A stretch of 64,000 nt of DNA from Magnetococcus marinus MC-1 (GCF_000014865.1 NC_008576.1:401501-465500); one strand, 5' to 3'. Positions 1 to 9,380 are shown, counted from the stretch's first letter. The notes: generated by a model from the letters alone, not told the origin. Made by a program: numbers and translations.

Positions 1-89
1 GGATGCCCACGGTGAAATATGATGCCAAGGCGGACCACCGCTCGTGGGCAGCGTTCACCCATTTTTTAGATGAGCTGTTCTGGCCCTAA
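1..89 (+). CDS. 3' end of an unidentified protein (partial)
   Basis: An open frame enters the window from the left and stops at TAA 87-89, directly before a strong terminator. Only about 28 residues are visible, ending in the aromatic-rich tail DELFWP. There is too little sequence to name a family. The reading frame and the terminator just after it support a real gene end. An ATG at position 3 lies in frame but is probably internal. Confidence 0.55.
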   Translation, partial: MPTVKYDAKADHRSWAAFTHFLDELFWP

Positions 90-110
90 TGTGGGGCTCT
101 ACGTGTGGGA

Positions 111-148
111 AACAGGGGGCTTGTGCTTGCACAAGCCCCCTGTTTTTT
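111..148 (+). terminator. Rho-independent terminator
   Basis: Inverted repeat AACAGGGGGCTTGTG (111-125) pairs with CACAAGCCCCCTGTT around a very short loop, followed by a T run at 142-147. It sits 22 bases after the stop of the partial gene at the window start and would end that transcript. Confidence 0.88.
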
Positions 149-259
149 GAAACCGAGCGGACTTAGAGGCAAAAGCGCGTGAAATGTTTAATGGCCTAAA
201 CGAGGCGCTGAATGAAGGGGTTGAGGGTGTCAATGAAGAGCGCTGGCTAAGCGTGGGTA

Positions 260-874
260 TTAACGAAATTCGCGGTAAAAGGCCAGCACCTTACGCACAT
301 AGTTTTGGGTTTCACGAAAGGGTGGAATACGATTACCGTAACGTTCCACAGCCCCCTCACCAGCATTGTAAGCCGCCAACGTGAGTTTAATATTATTTTT
401 ATATTTATCCAAGAGATAACGCAGATGCTGGCTACCAGCTAGAATGTTTTCGTGAGGATCTGTACGGTCGGAAACCCCATAAATACGGGCGGTTTGTGGC
501 ATTAATTGCATAAGCCCCACGGCCCCTTTGTGGGAGACCACGTTGGGGTCAAAGCCCGATTCAGCCTGGATGACCGCTTTGACCAATCCGGCATCCAAAT
601 CGAACCGTTTGGCGATGTTATGGATGGTCTGTTCATAGCGTTTGGCATCCCCACCCCGGCTGGGTACGCTGGCATATTGGGGCAGTGCGAGGCGACGGCC
701 CTGGCTGTTGATGCGCATGAGACGTCGGTAGCGGGGATCATTGGCACGGTTAGAGAGATGGATGACCCCATCGGCATCAATAAAGGCATAGATATCCGCA
801 GCGGCTGGGGGTGGAACCGCGCATAGCAGCCCGAGCAAGGCAAGGATGAAAAGAGGCTTCATGGGTCTGGTCAT
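260..874 (-). CDS. Lytic transglycosylase (SLT domain) with DUF4124-like N-terminus
   Basis: Exported murein lytic transglycosylase of 204 aa, expected to cleave the MurNAc-GlcNAc bond in the periplasm. A signal peptide covers about residues 1-26 (hydrophobic core then AAA-D). Residues 27-45 resemble DUF4124 (DIYAFIDADGVIHLSN). The SLT domain spans about 78-195: catalytic Glu in AESGF (about 105), GLMQLMP (120-126) and AAYNAGEGAV (167-176). All three hallmark motifs are intact. Met1 and Met5 are both possible starts: AGAGGA lies too close to Met1 and rather far from Met5. It stands alone, convergent with the upstream partial gene. The family is certain; the cellular role (growth, recycling or machine assembly) is not shown. 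Confidence 0.93.
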   Translation of the reverse strand: MTRPMKPLFILALLGLLCAVPPPAAADIYAFIDADGVIHLSNRANDPRYRRLMRINSQGRRLALPQYASVPSRGGDAKRYEQTIHNIAKRFDLDAGLVKAVIQAESGFDPNVVSHKGAVGLMQLMPQTARIYGVSDRTDPHENILAGSQHLRYLLDKYKNNIKLTLAAYNAGEGAVERYGNRIPPFRETQNYVRKVLAFYREFR

Positions 875-1038
875 ATCCTCTTGCGAATAAACCGTGGCCG
901 CTGAACCGAGTTCCGTCTCTCTAAGTGACCATCCTTGGCACCAAAATGGGTAGGCTAGATACCAAAAAACCGATCTAGCCTACCACTCTAGCAGATTTTA
1001 GCAAACCTTTAAGCAAACAATCCACCCCGCGATGGAGA

Positions 1039-1635
1039 TTACTCCTGCGTGGCGCTATTAATGGTAATGGGGGTGGTGGGAACATCTTGGTGGTAGCCCT
1101 TGTTGCCTGTGGGCTGCGCCGTGATTTGATCCACCACATCCATGCCTTCAATCACCTCACCAAACACCGCATAGCCAAAATCACGGCCACCATGGTTGAG
1201 GAAATCGTTGTTGTTGACGTTGATAAAAAACTGGCTGGTGGCGCTGTCAACAACCTGCGTGCGGGCCATAGCGACGCTACCGCGCTTATTGACTAAACCA
1301 TTATCGGCCTCGTTTTTAATGGGGGCATCGGTGGATTTCTCTTTCATATTGGCATCCATGCCACCACCCTGCACCATAAAGCCGGGAATGACACGGTGAA
1401 AGATGGTGCCGTCATAGTGGCCCTTTTTCACATAGCTGAGAAAGTTTTCAGTGCTAATGGGGGCTTTTTCGGCATCCAACTGTAGTTTGATGTCGCCCAT
1501 AGAGGTAGAAAGCTTTACAATCACCGGGTTGGCTCCTTTGCCTTGCGCACCCGCCATGGTTGGAGAGGTGACGACTAACAGCAGTCCCAGCGTCATCCAC
1601 CATGCCGAAGGTTGGAAGAATCGAGTAAAAAACAT
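1039..1635 (-). CDS. Periplasmic cyclophilin-type peptidyl-prolyl cis-trans isomerase
   Basis: PpiA-like proline isomerase of 198 aa that would assist folding of exported proteins. An N-terminal hydrophobic segment (about 12-30, ending near AGAQG) acts as a signal peptide. The cyclophilin fold follows from about residue 37. [13 protein letters not shown] (about 79-91) contains the catalytic Arg, and [16 protein letters not shown] (about 124-139) is the second hallmark. Length matches single-domain bacterial cyclophilins. The ATG is preceded by AAGGA at a 6-base spacing, which fixes the start. It is monocistronic as far as can be seen. Confidence 0.94.
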   Translation of the reverse strand: MFFTRFFQPSAWWMTLGLLLVVTSPTMAGAQGKGANPVIVKLSTSMGDIKLQLDAEKAPISTENFLSYVKKGHYDGTIFHRVIPGFMVQGGGMDANMKEKSTDAPIKNEADNGLVNKRGSVAMARTQVVDSATSQFFINVNNNDFLNHGGRDFGYAVFGEVIEGMDVVDQITAQPTGNKGYHQDVPTTPITINSATQE

Positions 1636-2042
1636 GGACGATCCTTACGAAAAAAGTGAGATGAAGCCGCTGCAAAGCTGCCTCAAAGATCTGGCACTAT
1701 AGCCTAATTTTTGGTGCGCTCCAAGTCTTGTTGCCATGTGACAGCTGTGTGAAAAGATACCTCATCGGGTCGTTATCCTTCACAGTGCAGGGGAAATCTC
1801 GTAAACTCCGCCGCAAACAGGTTAAGCGCTCTGAACTTGTTTATCGTTGGTCAATGGGCTTTGAGAGCCAGCGGGGCACCCTTCACGCAGACATCATGGA
1901 TAACAGCAGAGCGGCATGTCCATGTAAAGCATTGGCTTGAGCGCGTGTCTTTGGTGCGATGCCTGATGCTAAAAGAGAGCATAAAACGCCTTCATTCTAA
2001 CCTCACCAACTGTGTGAACAGGCCCATAGAGACCTACCTGCC
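1636..2042. other. Intergenic region, no gene supported
   Basis: A 407-base gap between the divergent cyclophilin and Ppx/GppA genes. It must hold both promoters, but no clear -35/-10 pair or operator stands out. Short open frames here lack ribosome sites and recognisable protein sequence. Confidence 0.5.
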
Positions 2043-2945
2043 GTGAAATTTGCTGCCATTGATATCGGCTCGAATGCCGTTCGTCTGTTTATTGCGCACG
2101 TCTATGAGACGGGCCAAGCGATGCCCATTGTGCGCAAGGATGACCTCTACCGCGTACCCTTACGTTTGGGGGCGGATGCCTTTGTGCGGGGAGAGATTAC
2201 CCCCGAAACCGAACAGCAATTTGTTGTGGTGATGCAGGCCTTTCGTAAATTAATCGATTTTTTTCAACCGCTGGATATGCTTGCCTGTGCTACTTCTGCC
2301 TTGCGCACCGCCCGTAATGGCCACGAAGTGGTGATGCGGGTTAGCCGCGAAGCCAACATTAATATTGAGATTATTGAGGGCCAACGGGAAGCCGAACTGA
2401 TCGCCCTTAACCGGGCGGATGGCAGCTTTGACCAAGACCATTTTCTATTTATTGATGTGGGGGGGGGCTCCACCGAGCTGACCCTGTTGGCCAAAGGGCG
2501 CCAAGTAGAGGCGACCTCTTTTCCCATCGGTACGGTGCGTATTAAAGAAAATTTGGTAGACAGTGAAATTTGGAGCGAGATGAAGCGTTGGATCAAGGTT
2601 AAAGCTGCGCCCTATCCTCATCTTACCGCCATTGGTTCAGGGGGCAACATCAATAAATTGGTGCGTATGGGGGGGGATAAACAGGCCAAACAGATGCAGC
2701 GCGATGAGATCAGCAAACTGCTTAAAACACTCAGGGGCATGACCAATGAACAGCGCATGCGCGAATTGGGCATGCGTCCCGACCGGGCCGATGTCATTGT
2801 GCCGGCTGGTGAGATTTTTTTAAGCACGATGAAGTGGGCCAAAATCAAAAAAATCATCGTGCCTCAATTTGGCCTCTCCGATGGTATGGTGCACTATCTC
2901 TACCGCCGCCATGTCGAAGGGCAGGGGGGGCGCATCATCAGTTAG
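2043..2945 (+). CDS. Ppx/GppA family phosphatase (short form)
   Basis: Exopolyphosphatase / pppGpp phosphohydrolase family protein of 300 aa, cytoplasmic. The ASKHA (actin/Hsp70-like) fold is evident: phosphate-1 loop DIGSNAVRLFI (about 7-17), CATSALRTARNG (about 82-93) and the phosphate-2 loop DVGGGSTEL (about 138-146). It ends after the ASKHA domains, so the C-terminal HD-like extension of E. coli Ppx or GppA (about 500 aa) is missing; short forms are common. The start is GTG, the first start codon after an in-frame TAG at 2025-2027, with only a weak ribosome site. The family does not tell whether polyphosphate or pppGpp is the substrate. Confidence 0.9.
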   Translation: MKFAAIDIGSNAVRLFIAHVYETGQAMPIVRKDDLYRVPLRLGADAFVRGEITPETEQQFVVVMQAFRKLIDFFQPLDMLACATSALRTARNGHEVVMRVSREANINIEIIEGQREAELIALNRADGSFDQDHFLFIDVGGGSTELTLLAKGRQVEATSFPIGTVRIKENLVDSEIWSEMKRWIKVKAAPYPHLTAIGSGGNINKLVRMGGDKQAKQMQRDEISKLLKTLRGMTNEQRMRELGMRPDRADVIVPAGEIFLSTMKWAKIKKIIVPQFGLSDGMVHYLYRRHVEGQGGRIIS

Positions 2946-3172
2946 CGGTTTGGCTTGCCTCGAAAAGAGCGCGGTTTGCTCCACCACGCGCTACGGTATC
3001 TCTCTTAAATCCCGCAACGCGCAGTGGTCGCTTAAAAAACTCAGCCCTACCGCATCCCCAAGCCCCGGTGCATGGCTTGCGTGCAACCCCTGCACCGATG
3101 CGGGTTTTGCGCATCTTCCCCAGCAAGCCCAGGCTCCCATGCTCCACGGGCAGAACGCACGCCACCGGTGGT

Positions 3173-3640
3173 TTAGATCATTTGCCATGTCCCATCAGGG
3201 TTACGACAGGCCCGCTGAATGGCTGTCTCGGGACGGCCATCAATCCACACCTTAATCTCTGCATCACGACAGACACGGCCAGCCGTACGCGCAGCGGGCT
3301 TAGGGGTGACTTCATATTTGCGGCCACTGTCAGGGTTGACCCAATCGGTGGTCTGATAAGAGGGGGTGGACTCATAAGCATTATTAAGCTTTAAGAGATC
3401 GGCTTTATCCATCTCGTTACCAATGCTGTAGCCCAGCAACCCGCCCAGAGCGGCACCAATGAGTGCATTACGCTCTTTATGCTTGCTGTTTCCCATCAGG
3501 CTACCGGCCAGACCGCCACCTAGGGCACCCACCATAGCACCGCCTTGGGCCTTGTTCTGTGGGGCGGCACAGCCACTTAATAAAAACAGCGCTGCGACCG
3601 AGATAACCATCCATTTAAAGGTACCGCTACCGCTTTTCAT
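3173..3640 (-). CDS. Glycine-zipper outer-membrane lipoprotein (17 kDa antigen type)
   Basis: Predicted lipoprotein of 155 aa. A signal sequence ends in the lipobox LLSGC. A Gly-rich two-helix glycine-zipper segment follows (GGAMVGALGGGLAG, then NALIGAALGGLLGYSIGNEMD). The soluble C-terminal domain has two Cys (VCRDAEI and QRACRNPDGTW), like Rickettsia 17-kDa antigen and OsmB/SlyB-type proteins. I chose the second Met because AAGGAT lies 7 bases upstream; starting 7 codons earlier would put charged residues before the signal peptide. Such proteins sit in the outer membrane and have envelope-stress or structural roles; the exact role here is unknown. Confidence 0.85.
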   Translation of the reverse strand: MKSGSGTFKWMVISVAALFLLSGCAAPQNKAQGGAMVGALGGGLAGSLMGNSKHKERNALIGAALGGLLGYSIGNEMDKADLLKLNNAYESTPSYQTTDWVNPDSGRKYEVTPKPAARTAGRVCRDAEIKVWIDGRPETAIQRACRNPDGTWQMI

Positions 3641-3936
3641 CGACGTAATCCTTTTCCGCATGCTTCATCAACGAGGCTTGCTGACCGTTGGCGTACAAAA
3701 GCTTTGTAAAAAATTAACCCAAACCATGGCGCAACAGCCGAATTTCACTTCCCATTGTCCCACGGATACCCGAAGATGACCCGATGGGCGCTATGTCCAA
3801 TCTTAACATGGGGCAGGGTCGGGTAGGAAAGGGTTAGTGCGGTTTTTTATTCAGCACCTGCCACGTAAGCAAAATGATCCGGCCTTTGTGCAGCAACAAA
3901 CTCTGAAAAGCCTAGTTGACCGGGTGGGTAGTGGCG

Positions 3937-5046
3937 ATGGACAGTGTGGACGACATGACCGTGGAACAAATCATGGAACGCTATGACGAACGTCGTGCGC
4001 TCTATGACGATTTCAGAAACCGCCAGGTTACTCTGTTGACAGAGTTCCTCAAGGAGAATGGACCCAACGTCTTCTCCATCACGGGACGTGTGAAAGAGCG
4101 GGAGAGCCTGCGTCGTAAAGTGACCCGTCCCGGCAGTAAATATACCCGCATGGAAGAGGTTCAGGATCTGGTTGGCATCCGCATCGTCACTTTCTTTGAA
4201 GAGGAAGTCGAGCAGGTCGCCGAGGTGATTCGCAAAGAGTTTAAGATTAATGAAGCCCACATTCTTGATCGCGGTGAGGCGTTGGACCCCGAGCGATGGG
4301 GTTACCGTTCCCGTTACTATAATGTGGGCTTATTGGATAACCGCTTAAAGCTGATCGAGTATAAACGCTTTGTTGGGTGTACGGCGGAAATCCAGGTTCG
4401 TAGTCTGCTACAACACGCTTGGGCAGAGATTGAAACCCGCATGGGTTATACCAGTCGTGATACCTTTCCCAAGGAGCGCCGCCGCCAGTTTTCACGCATT
4501 GCCGGTATGTTGGAGTTGGCGGATCAGGAGTTTAATGAAACCCACCGCTTTCTCAAACCTTACCGCCAGCGTATGCTTGAGCAGAGCAATAAAGGGCATG
4601 ACAATCCCGTGCCCTCGGACATGCGACGTGATCCCATTGGTAACGACTCCCTAACCCGCTTTATTCAAGAAAATGCCTTGGTGCGAGAGATGGATGCCCG
4701 TCTGGCCGCCATCATCAATGTCTCACTAGAGGACAATGGCGACTTTATTGATGAAGTGGCGACCCACCTTTCTTATCTTAATTTAGGTACCATCACCGCA
4801 TTAGAAAATGAGCTACGCATCCAGCGCAAAACCATTTTGGGTATTGCCAAGCAAATTTTTGATCGTCAAGGGGATAAAGAGTTCTCGGCACTGTGGCGTG
4901 GGATCTCCATCTATATGCTGGGATATACGCTCTCTGCGGTGGCGGAAAAGTCGGAGCATCTGCTGCATGGTCTGGATCGCACAGAGATTGGTCCTTTGCT
5001 GGCCCGTTCCCCCTTTGAGGATGATAGCGACTTAGCACCCTGGTAA
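3937..5046 (+). CDS. RelA/SpoT-domain protein, small alarmone synthetase-like
   Basis: Cytoplasmic protein of about 369 aa with a RelA/SpoT nucleotidyltransferase domain at about residues 45-200. Visible motifs are KERESLRRK, DLVGIRIVTFF, WGYRSRYYNVGL and EIQVRSLLQHAWAEIE, the last typical of small alarmone synthetases. There is no HD hydrolase, TGS or ACT domain. About 150 C-terminal residues match no family I know. Members transfer pyrophosphate from ATP to GDP/GTP, although some related enzymes modify tRNA or ATP instead. The usual His of GYRSxH is Tyr here. ATG 3937 is preferred over an in-frame TTG at 3916. Synthetase activity is inferred from motifs only. Confidence 0.82.
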   Translation: MDSVDDMTVEQIMERYDERRALYDDFRNRQVTLLTEFLKENGPNVFSITGRVKERESLRRKVTRPGSKYTRMEEVQDLVGIRIVTFFEEEVEQVAEVIRKEFKINEAHILDRGEALDPERWGYRSRYYNVGLLDNRLKLIEYKRFVGCTAEIQVRSLLQHAWAEIETRMGYTSRDTFPKERRRQFSRIAGMLELADQEFNETHRFLKPYRQRMLEQSNKGHDNPVPSDMRRDPIGNDSLTRFIQENALVREMDARLAAIINVSLEDNGDFIDEVATHLSYLNLGTITALENELRIQRKTILGIAKQIFDRQGDKEFSALWRGISIYMLGYTLSAVAEKSEHLLHGLDRTEIGPLLARSPFEDDSDLAPW

Positions 5047-5149
5047 GCCGCAGAAACCTTACCCGGTTAGGCCCATAAGGTGCAAAGGTTGTGGGTAGCT
5101 ACGTACCCAGGGCATGCACATGAATGCGCAAAAAATGGGACAAGGCAAC

Positions 5150-5689
5150 ATGATCGCAAAGCAAAAAAACCGAAAGATCGGTTGGTTGGTGGCTCTGCTG
5201 GTGTTTACCCCGCTGCTGGCCCAGGCAGATATCTATAGCTGTCGCGATGCCCAAGGTATCATTACCCTGCGCAATTCACCGTGTGAGAAAAATGAAGCGG
5301 TCAACAGCCGCACCTTCACCGAGCCCGCCGTCGTCCATCGGCGCGAACCTAAGCTGCGTAAGCGATCACCGGAAGAGCGAGGCGAGCCACCGACTTATGG
5401 TTCAGCGGATGCTCAGTTAAAGGCCAAGCAAGCAGTCAAAAAGCAGATGGTCCAGCAGCTACACGATGTGGGTGAGCAGGTGATGCAAGAGCCCGAGGTA
5501 CTGCGCTCTATGCTCAAGTTTAATGCAGATCCCCACGTGCGGGCACTGTTAAGTGATCCCTTTATGGTGAAAGCCTTAAAGGAGGGGGATAGCCGCTACC
5601 TGCAAAACAGCTATGACTACCGCATGCTGCTCAAGAGCTATCCCGATGCGGTCCCAGCCCTGAAAAACCTTGCCACCAACGGCCAATAA
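5150..5689 (+). CDS. Exported DUF4124-domain protein
   Basis: Secreted or periplasmic protein of about 179 aa. A signal peptide (about residues 9-28: GWLVALLVFTPLLAQA) is followed by a DUF4124 motif, DIYSCRDAQGIITLRNSPC, resembling the N-terminus of the transglycosylase at 260-874. The rest is charged and helical (KAKQAVKKQMVQQLHDVGEQVM) with no domain I recognise. Met at 5150 is chosen because it puts a normal n-region before the hydrophobic core; in-frame Met codons at 5114 and 5120 would lengthen it. No function can be assigned. Confidence 0.75.
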   Translation: MIAKQKNRKIGWLVALLVFTPLLAQADIYSCRDAQGIITLRNSPCEKNEAVNSRTFTEPAVVHRREPKLRKRSPEERGEPPTYGSADAQLKAKQAVKKQMVQQLHDVGEQVMQEPEVLRSMLKFNADPHVRALLSDPFMVKALKEGDSRYLQNSYDYRMLLKSYPDAVPALKNLATNGQ

Positions 5690-5759
5690 ACCAGCCTAAA
5701 AAGCGCTCGCCATCACTGGAGCAGCCCACTCGCTATGATTGGCCAGCGTAGCCGATGGA

Positions 5760-5785
5760 TAGGGGGGGGAACTCCCCCCCCCTAC
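5760..5785. terminator. G8/C8 hairpin between convergent genes
   Basis: TAGGGGGGGG-AACT-CCCCCCCCTA forms a near-perfect stem between two convergent genes. It lacks a good T tract, so efficiency is uncertain, but position and stability fit a shared transcription end. Confidence 0.55.
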
Positions 5786-5799
5786 GTATATGAGCGCTG

Positions 5800-6129
5800 T
5801 TAACGGCCCAGGGCGGCGTCTAGTTGGGTTTTTAGATCACCACTCTGGTACATCTCCCGCATGATATCAGCACCACCGACAAACTGTCCCTTGATATAGA
5901 GCTGGGGAATGGTGGGCCAGTTGGCAAACGCCTTAATCCCCTCACGAATGTCTGGATTCATCAGCACATCAACCGCTAAAAAATCATCATTGGATAGATC
6001 GCAGGCAGCCAGCATTTTAGCGGCAGCCCCCGAAAAACCACACTGGGGAAAACTCGGATTACCTTTCATATAGAGCACCACGGCGTGGCTATTAACGTGC
6101 TCTTGAATGGTCGCTTGTATATCACTCAT
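5800..6129 (-). CDS. grxD: Monothiol glutaredoxin, Grx4 family
   Basis: Monothiol glutaredoxin of 109 aa that binds and delivers [2Fe-2S] clusters with glutathione. The family signature CGFS is at about 30-33 (NPSFPQCGFSGAAAKML). TIPQLYIKG and VGGADIM (glutathione-binding cis-Pro and GG loop) follow. Length equals single-domain Grx4. It lies 31 bases downstream of a bolA-family gene on the same strand, a conserved pairing because monothiol glutaredoxins and BolA proteins form mixed cluster-binding dimers. A likely two-gene operon. Confidence 0.95.
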   Translation of the reverse strand: MSDIQATIQEHVNSHAVVLYMKGNPSFPQCGFSGAAAKMLAACDLSNDDFLAVDVLMNPDIREGIKAFANWPTIPQLYIKGQFVGGADIMREMYQSGDLKTQLDAALGR

Positions 6130-6160
6130 GGATGTAATTTCCTTTAATTTGTAGGGTGTT

Positions 6161-6403
6161 TTAGCGCTTCTGCTGGGCCCACTTTTCAGGGGTATAGGTT
6201 TTTAAGGAGAGCGCATGAATCGCCTCTTTCATATGTTCACCCAGAACCCGGTAAACCCGTTGATGTTGTTGCACCATACCGGCATCTGCACAAAACTCGG
6301 GGCTGACAATGGTTGCCTCAAAATGGCGGCCATCGCCATCAACATGGATATAGTCACAGGATAAACCTGCTTCAATAAGCGCTTTGACGTTTTCAACTTC
6401 CAT
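6161..6403 (-). CDS. BolA family protein (IbaG-like)
   Basis: Small BolA/IbaG-type protein of 80 aa. It has the class-II KH-like fold signature: DYIHVDGDGRHFEATIVS, then QQHQRVYRVLGEHM with the conserved His/Arg-Val-Tyr segment. Members partner with monothiol glutaredoxins in iron-sulfur trafficking, and the CGFS glutaredoxin gene follows directly on the same strand. The short length and sequence are closer to IbaG than to E. coli BolA (about 105 aa). Confidence 0.93.
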   Translation of the reverse strand: MEVENVKALIEAGLSCDYIHVDGDGRHFEATIVSPEFCADAGMVQQHQRVYRVLGEHMKEAIHALSLKTYTPEKWAQQKR

Positions 6404-6749
6404 GGTTCATACCTACCTGGTGTAAGGTGAATGCCACTCAAGAGACGGGCTATAGAGTCTATTACAGAAAGAAAATTCCCAACACCCTCCATTTTTACCC
6501 CGCAAAACCCAGATACCCCAATCCTAACTTACCATAGATGGGTGTGTCGCAGAGAGGGTGCCGCTAAGGTAATGGGGTGCCTCTGCTGGAACAGAGCACT
6601 ATCCTGGTAGCTTCGCCGTGCAGCCTAGGTTACAGATGTATCCAGTAGCACCAATGTATGTTGAAAGCGCCACACGTTTGACCATAAAAGCAAAAGACCC
6701 CCACACCTGCGTGTAGGGGCCCTTTGAAATGACTTACCTAACCGGTCGC
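6404..6749. other. Intergenic gap between petC and bolA
   Basis: A 346-base stretch holding the promoter region of bolA-grxD on the minus strand and the probable petABC terminator. I see no gene, repeat or conserved operator in the remainder. Confidence 0.5.
6689..6728 (-). terminator. Probable terminator of petABC
   Basis: ACCCCCACAC-CTGC-GTGTAGGGG forms an imperfect stem (one bulged base). On the minus strand it is followed by CTTTTGCTTTT, a T-rich tract. It lies just downstream of the cytochrome c1 stop codon. Confidence 0.7.
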
Positions 6750-7583
6750 TTAGTGAATGCGCGACCAGATGCGACGCTTAACCGCATAGAGCATACCGGT
6801 GAGCAGCAGCAGATAGAGGATGACATATTTACCCGTCGCTTTACGCTTTTCTAGGTTAGGCTCAGAAGCCCAAGCTAGGAAAGCAGTCACATCCTTAGCT
6901 TGTTGCTCTAAGGTTGCTTTGGTGCCATCGGCATACTCAACCTGATTGGCCCCCATGGGCTTGGGCATGGCAAAAAAGTGACCGGCGAAATACTTGTTAA
7001 AGTTGTCCCCACCATTGATGCGGGTAACAGCCTTACGCACGGCTTCCAGATTATGGGGATCCATGTGCAGAACTTCAGCCAAGTGCTTGGCCTCTTCATC
7101 GGTCACATTACCATCTTCACTGGCTTCAGATACCTTAGCAGCCTCATCATCGGTCAGATAACCGGTCAAAATACCGTAGAGATAGTTCTCATAACCCTTA
7201 CGGGCTTTGGTCATTAACGACAGATCTGGCGGTACGGTGCCATAAGACTCTTTTGCATCCTCAGGGGCTAAGCCCGTGAGCATTTTGTCCAACTTGGTGG
7301 CATTGTAGTTGCCCGCCATATTATTGACCTCATCCTCAGTGATACCAAACTGACGAAGTTGGTCAAACTTCAGATATTTGATGGAGTGGCAACCCATGCA
7401 CACTTCCGTCGCAACCTGAATACCGCGTTTAATTTGAGCCTTGTCAAACTTACCGAAAGGCCCGAGATGACTCCACTCTTCATTGGGCAGCTCCACCGCA
7501 TTACCGGATGCAGTGGCCATCTGGGGTGCGACAGCCAGACCCAAAACCAGAGCGGAGAGTGCAAGTGCTTTCTTGAGATTCAT
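6750..7583 (-). CDS. petC: Cytochrome c1 of the bc1 complex
   Basis: Haem c subunit of ubiquinol-cytochrome c reductase, 277 aa; passes electrons from the Rieske centre to soluble cytochrome c. A signal peptide spans about 1-25. The haem site CMGCH is at about 62-66, and the axial Met probably lies in FFAMPKPM (about 205-212). A single C-terminal membrane anchor (YVILYLLLLTGMLYAVKRR) holds it in the inner membrane. An acidic insertion (EASEDGNVTDEEAKH) lies in the middle. It is the last gene of petA-petB-petC, 19 bases after petB. Confidence 0.97.
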   Translation of the reverse strand: MNLKKALALSALVLGLAVAPQMATASGNAVELPNEEWSHLGPFGKFDKAQIKRGIQVATEVCMGCHSIKYLKFDQLRQFGITEDEVNNMAGNYNATKLDKMLTGLAPEDAKESYGTVPPDLSLMTKARKGYENYLYGILTGYLTDDEAAKVSEASEDGNVTDEEAKHLAEVLHMDPHNLEAVRKAVTRINGGDNFNKYFAGHFFAMPKPMGANQVEYADGTKATLEQQAKDVTAFLAWASEPNLEKRKATGKYVILYLLLLTGMLYAVKRRIWSRIH

Positions 7584-7602
7584 GCGATTTGCCTCCGTTA
7601 AC

Positions 7603-8808
7603 TTACAGGCTCTTGGGCACTGGTTTGGGTTTTTCGATATTCAATGCCGTAACCAACCACAGCAAGAAGAAGTAACCGAAATAGACCGCCGTTGCCGTAC
7701 GACCGATATAGACGATGGGTAGACCAAAGACCATCCGATCCGCTGGGCTGAAGCCTACCCAGCCCAGTACAAAACAGTCGACCACAAAGATCCAGAACAG
7801 CCCTTTGCTGATACCACGGTAGCGGAACGAGCGTACCGGTGAACGATCCAGGAAGGGCAGAACAAACAGAATGGCAATCGCCGCTACCATGGCCACCACA
7901 CCCGCCAACTTGGAATAGGGACCCAAGAAGTCGATGGAGCGCAAAATGGCGTAGAAGGGCAAGAAATACCATTCAGGCACAATATGCGGGGGGGTCTGCA
8001 TCGGGTTGGCGGGGATATAGTTATCCGGCTCCAAGAAAGCGTTGGGCGCGAAGAACACAAAATAGCAGTAAATGGTCAATGCCACGCCGTAACCAAAGAA
8101 GTCCTTGATGGTAAAGTAGGGATGGAAAGGAATGGTATCCTTCTCTTCCAGATCAATACCGTCAGGGTTATTGGAGTGTACAGCGTGCAGCGCCCAGATG
8201 TGCAGAACCACTAGGCCAACCAACACAAAGGGCAGCAAATAGTGCAGCGAGAAGAAGCGGTTCAAGGTGGGGTCACCCACGCTAAAGCCACCCCACACCC
8301 AGACCACCAGCCCTTCACCGATAAGCGGAATGGCCGTAATCAGCTTGGTAATAACCACCGCACCCCAGTAGGACATCTGCCCCCACACCAACACATAGCC
8401 GATAAAGCCGGTGCCCATGAGCAGGAAGAAGATAATCACACCGATCCACCACAGGATCTCACGAGGAGCCCGGTAAGAACCGTAGTACATGCCACGCAGA
8501 ATATGGATGTAGATCACCACAAAGAAGAATGTAGCGCCGTTGGCGTGCATGTAACGCAGCAGCCAACCCCAGTTGACATCCCGCATGATATGCTCAACAG
8601 AGTCAAACGCCAACAGGGCGTCAGGCTTGTAGTGCATAACCAAAAAGATACCAGTCGCCAACTGGATAATAAGAACCAAAAGCGCCAGGGAACCAAAGTT
8701 CCACCAGTAATTTAGGTTTTTTGGCGTTGGGTACTCAACAGCTTGAGTACGCATAAACTCGCTGATGGGTAGACGCTCATCCACCCATCCCATTAACGAT
8801 TTGAACAC
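7603..8808 (-). CDS. petB: Cytochrome b of the bc1 complex
   Basis: Membrane diheme subunit of complex III, 401 aa, with about eight transmembrane helices; oxidises ubiquinol at the Qo site. Visible landmarks are [12 protein letters not shown], the helix-B His region, [15 protein letters not shown] (cd helix), [15 protein letters not shown] (the Qo-site PEWY motif, about residue 265) and the C-terminal helices. It is full length, unlike the split b6/IV form. It follows petA by 35 bases and precedes petC by 19, as in a normal pet operon. Confidence 0.98.
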   Translation of the reverse strand: MFKSLMGWVDERLPISEFMRTQAVEYPTPKNLNYWWNFGSLALLVLIIQLATGIFLVMHYKPDALLAFDSVEHIMRDVNWGWLLRYMHANGATFFFVVIYIHILRGMYYGSYRAPREILWWIGVIIFFLLMGTGFIGYVLVWGQMSYWGAVVITKLITAIPLIGEGLVVWVWGGFSVGDPTLNRFFSLHYLLPFVLVGLVVLHIWALHAVHSNNPDGIDLEEKDTIPFHPYFTIKDFFGYGVALTIYCYFVFFAPNAFLEPDNYIPANPMQTPPHIVPEWYFLPFYAILRSIDFLGPYSKLAGVVAMVAAIAILFVLPFLDRSPVRSFRYRGISKGLFWIFVVDCFVLGWVGFSPADRMVFGLPIVYIGRTATAVYFGYFFLLWLVTALNIEKPKPVPKSL

Positions 8809-8843
8809 GTGACAATCTCCTTAAACGTCAACCGTTGGCTCTG

Positions 8844-9380
8844 TTAACCCATCGCCTTGCCAATGATGACAGTTTCGTCATCTTTGAACTCGTAGTAGGG
8901 CACCTCCAAGTTACGCGGGGCAGGTCCTTTGCGGATACGCCCAGAGGTGTCGTAATGCGAGCCATGACAAGGGCAGAGAAAACCGCCAAAGTCACCGGTG
9001 CCAATAGGCTGGGGTACACAGCCTAAATGTGTGCAGATTGCCAGGACAATAAGCCACTCATCTTTCTTGACCCGGTCAGCATCTGCTTGCGGATCCACCA
9101 GATCAGTGGCCTTGTCATCCGTTTTTGCTCTTTCAATCTGCTCGGCGTTGCGGTGCAGAATGAAAACAGGCTTGCCCTGCCACATGGTGGTAATCATCTG
9201 GCCTTCAGCGATGGCAGCAACACTGACTTCGGTGGTGGCGAGTGAGAGCACATCGGCAGAGGGCGACCAGGAGTCAATAAAGGGCCACGCTGCCCCAGCG
9301 ACACCTACGGCACCCACTGCACCTGTTGCCATGATCAGGAAATCCCGGCGATTTTCATCGTGTTCGTTAACCGTGGACAC
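8844..9380 (-). CDS. petA: Rieske iron-sulfur subunit of the bc1 complex
   Basis: Ubiquinol-cytochrome c reductase iron-sulfur protein, 178 aa. A twin-arginine-like motif RRDFL (about 11-15) precedes a single membrane helix (about 17-34), fitting Tat export with a retained anchor. Cluster ligands are in CTHLGC (116-121) and CPCHGSHYD (136-144), with the conserved disulfide Cys in the same two boxes. First gene of the pet operon. The 200-base gap to divergent trmL holds the promoters and a 9-bp hairpin. Confidence 0.98.
   Translation of the reverse strand: MSTVNEHDENRRDFLIMATGAVGAVGVAGAAWPFIDSWSPSADVLSLATTEVSVAAIAEGQMITTMWQGKPVFILHRNAEQIERAKTDDKATDLVDPQADADRVKKDEWLIVLAICTHLGCVPQPIGTGDFGGFLCPCHGSHYDTSGRIRKGPAPRNLEVPYYEFKDDETVIIGKAMG

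Noticed and set aside
1728-2046. Short frames between the cyclophilin and Ppx genes
   Set aside because: No ribosome site, no recognisable protein features, and mutually overlapping frames.
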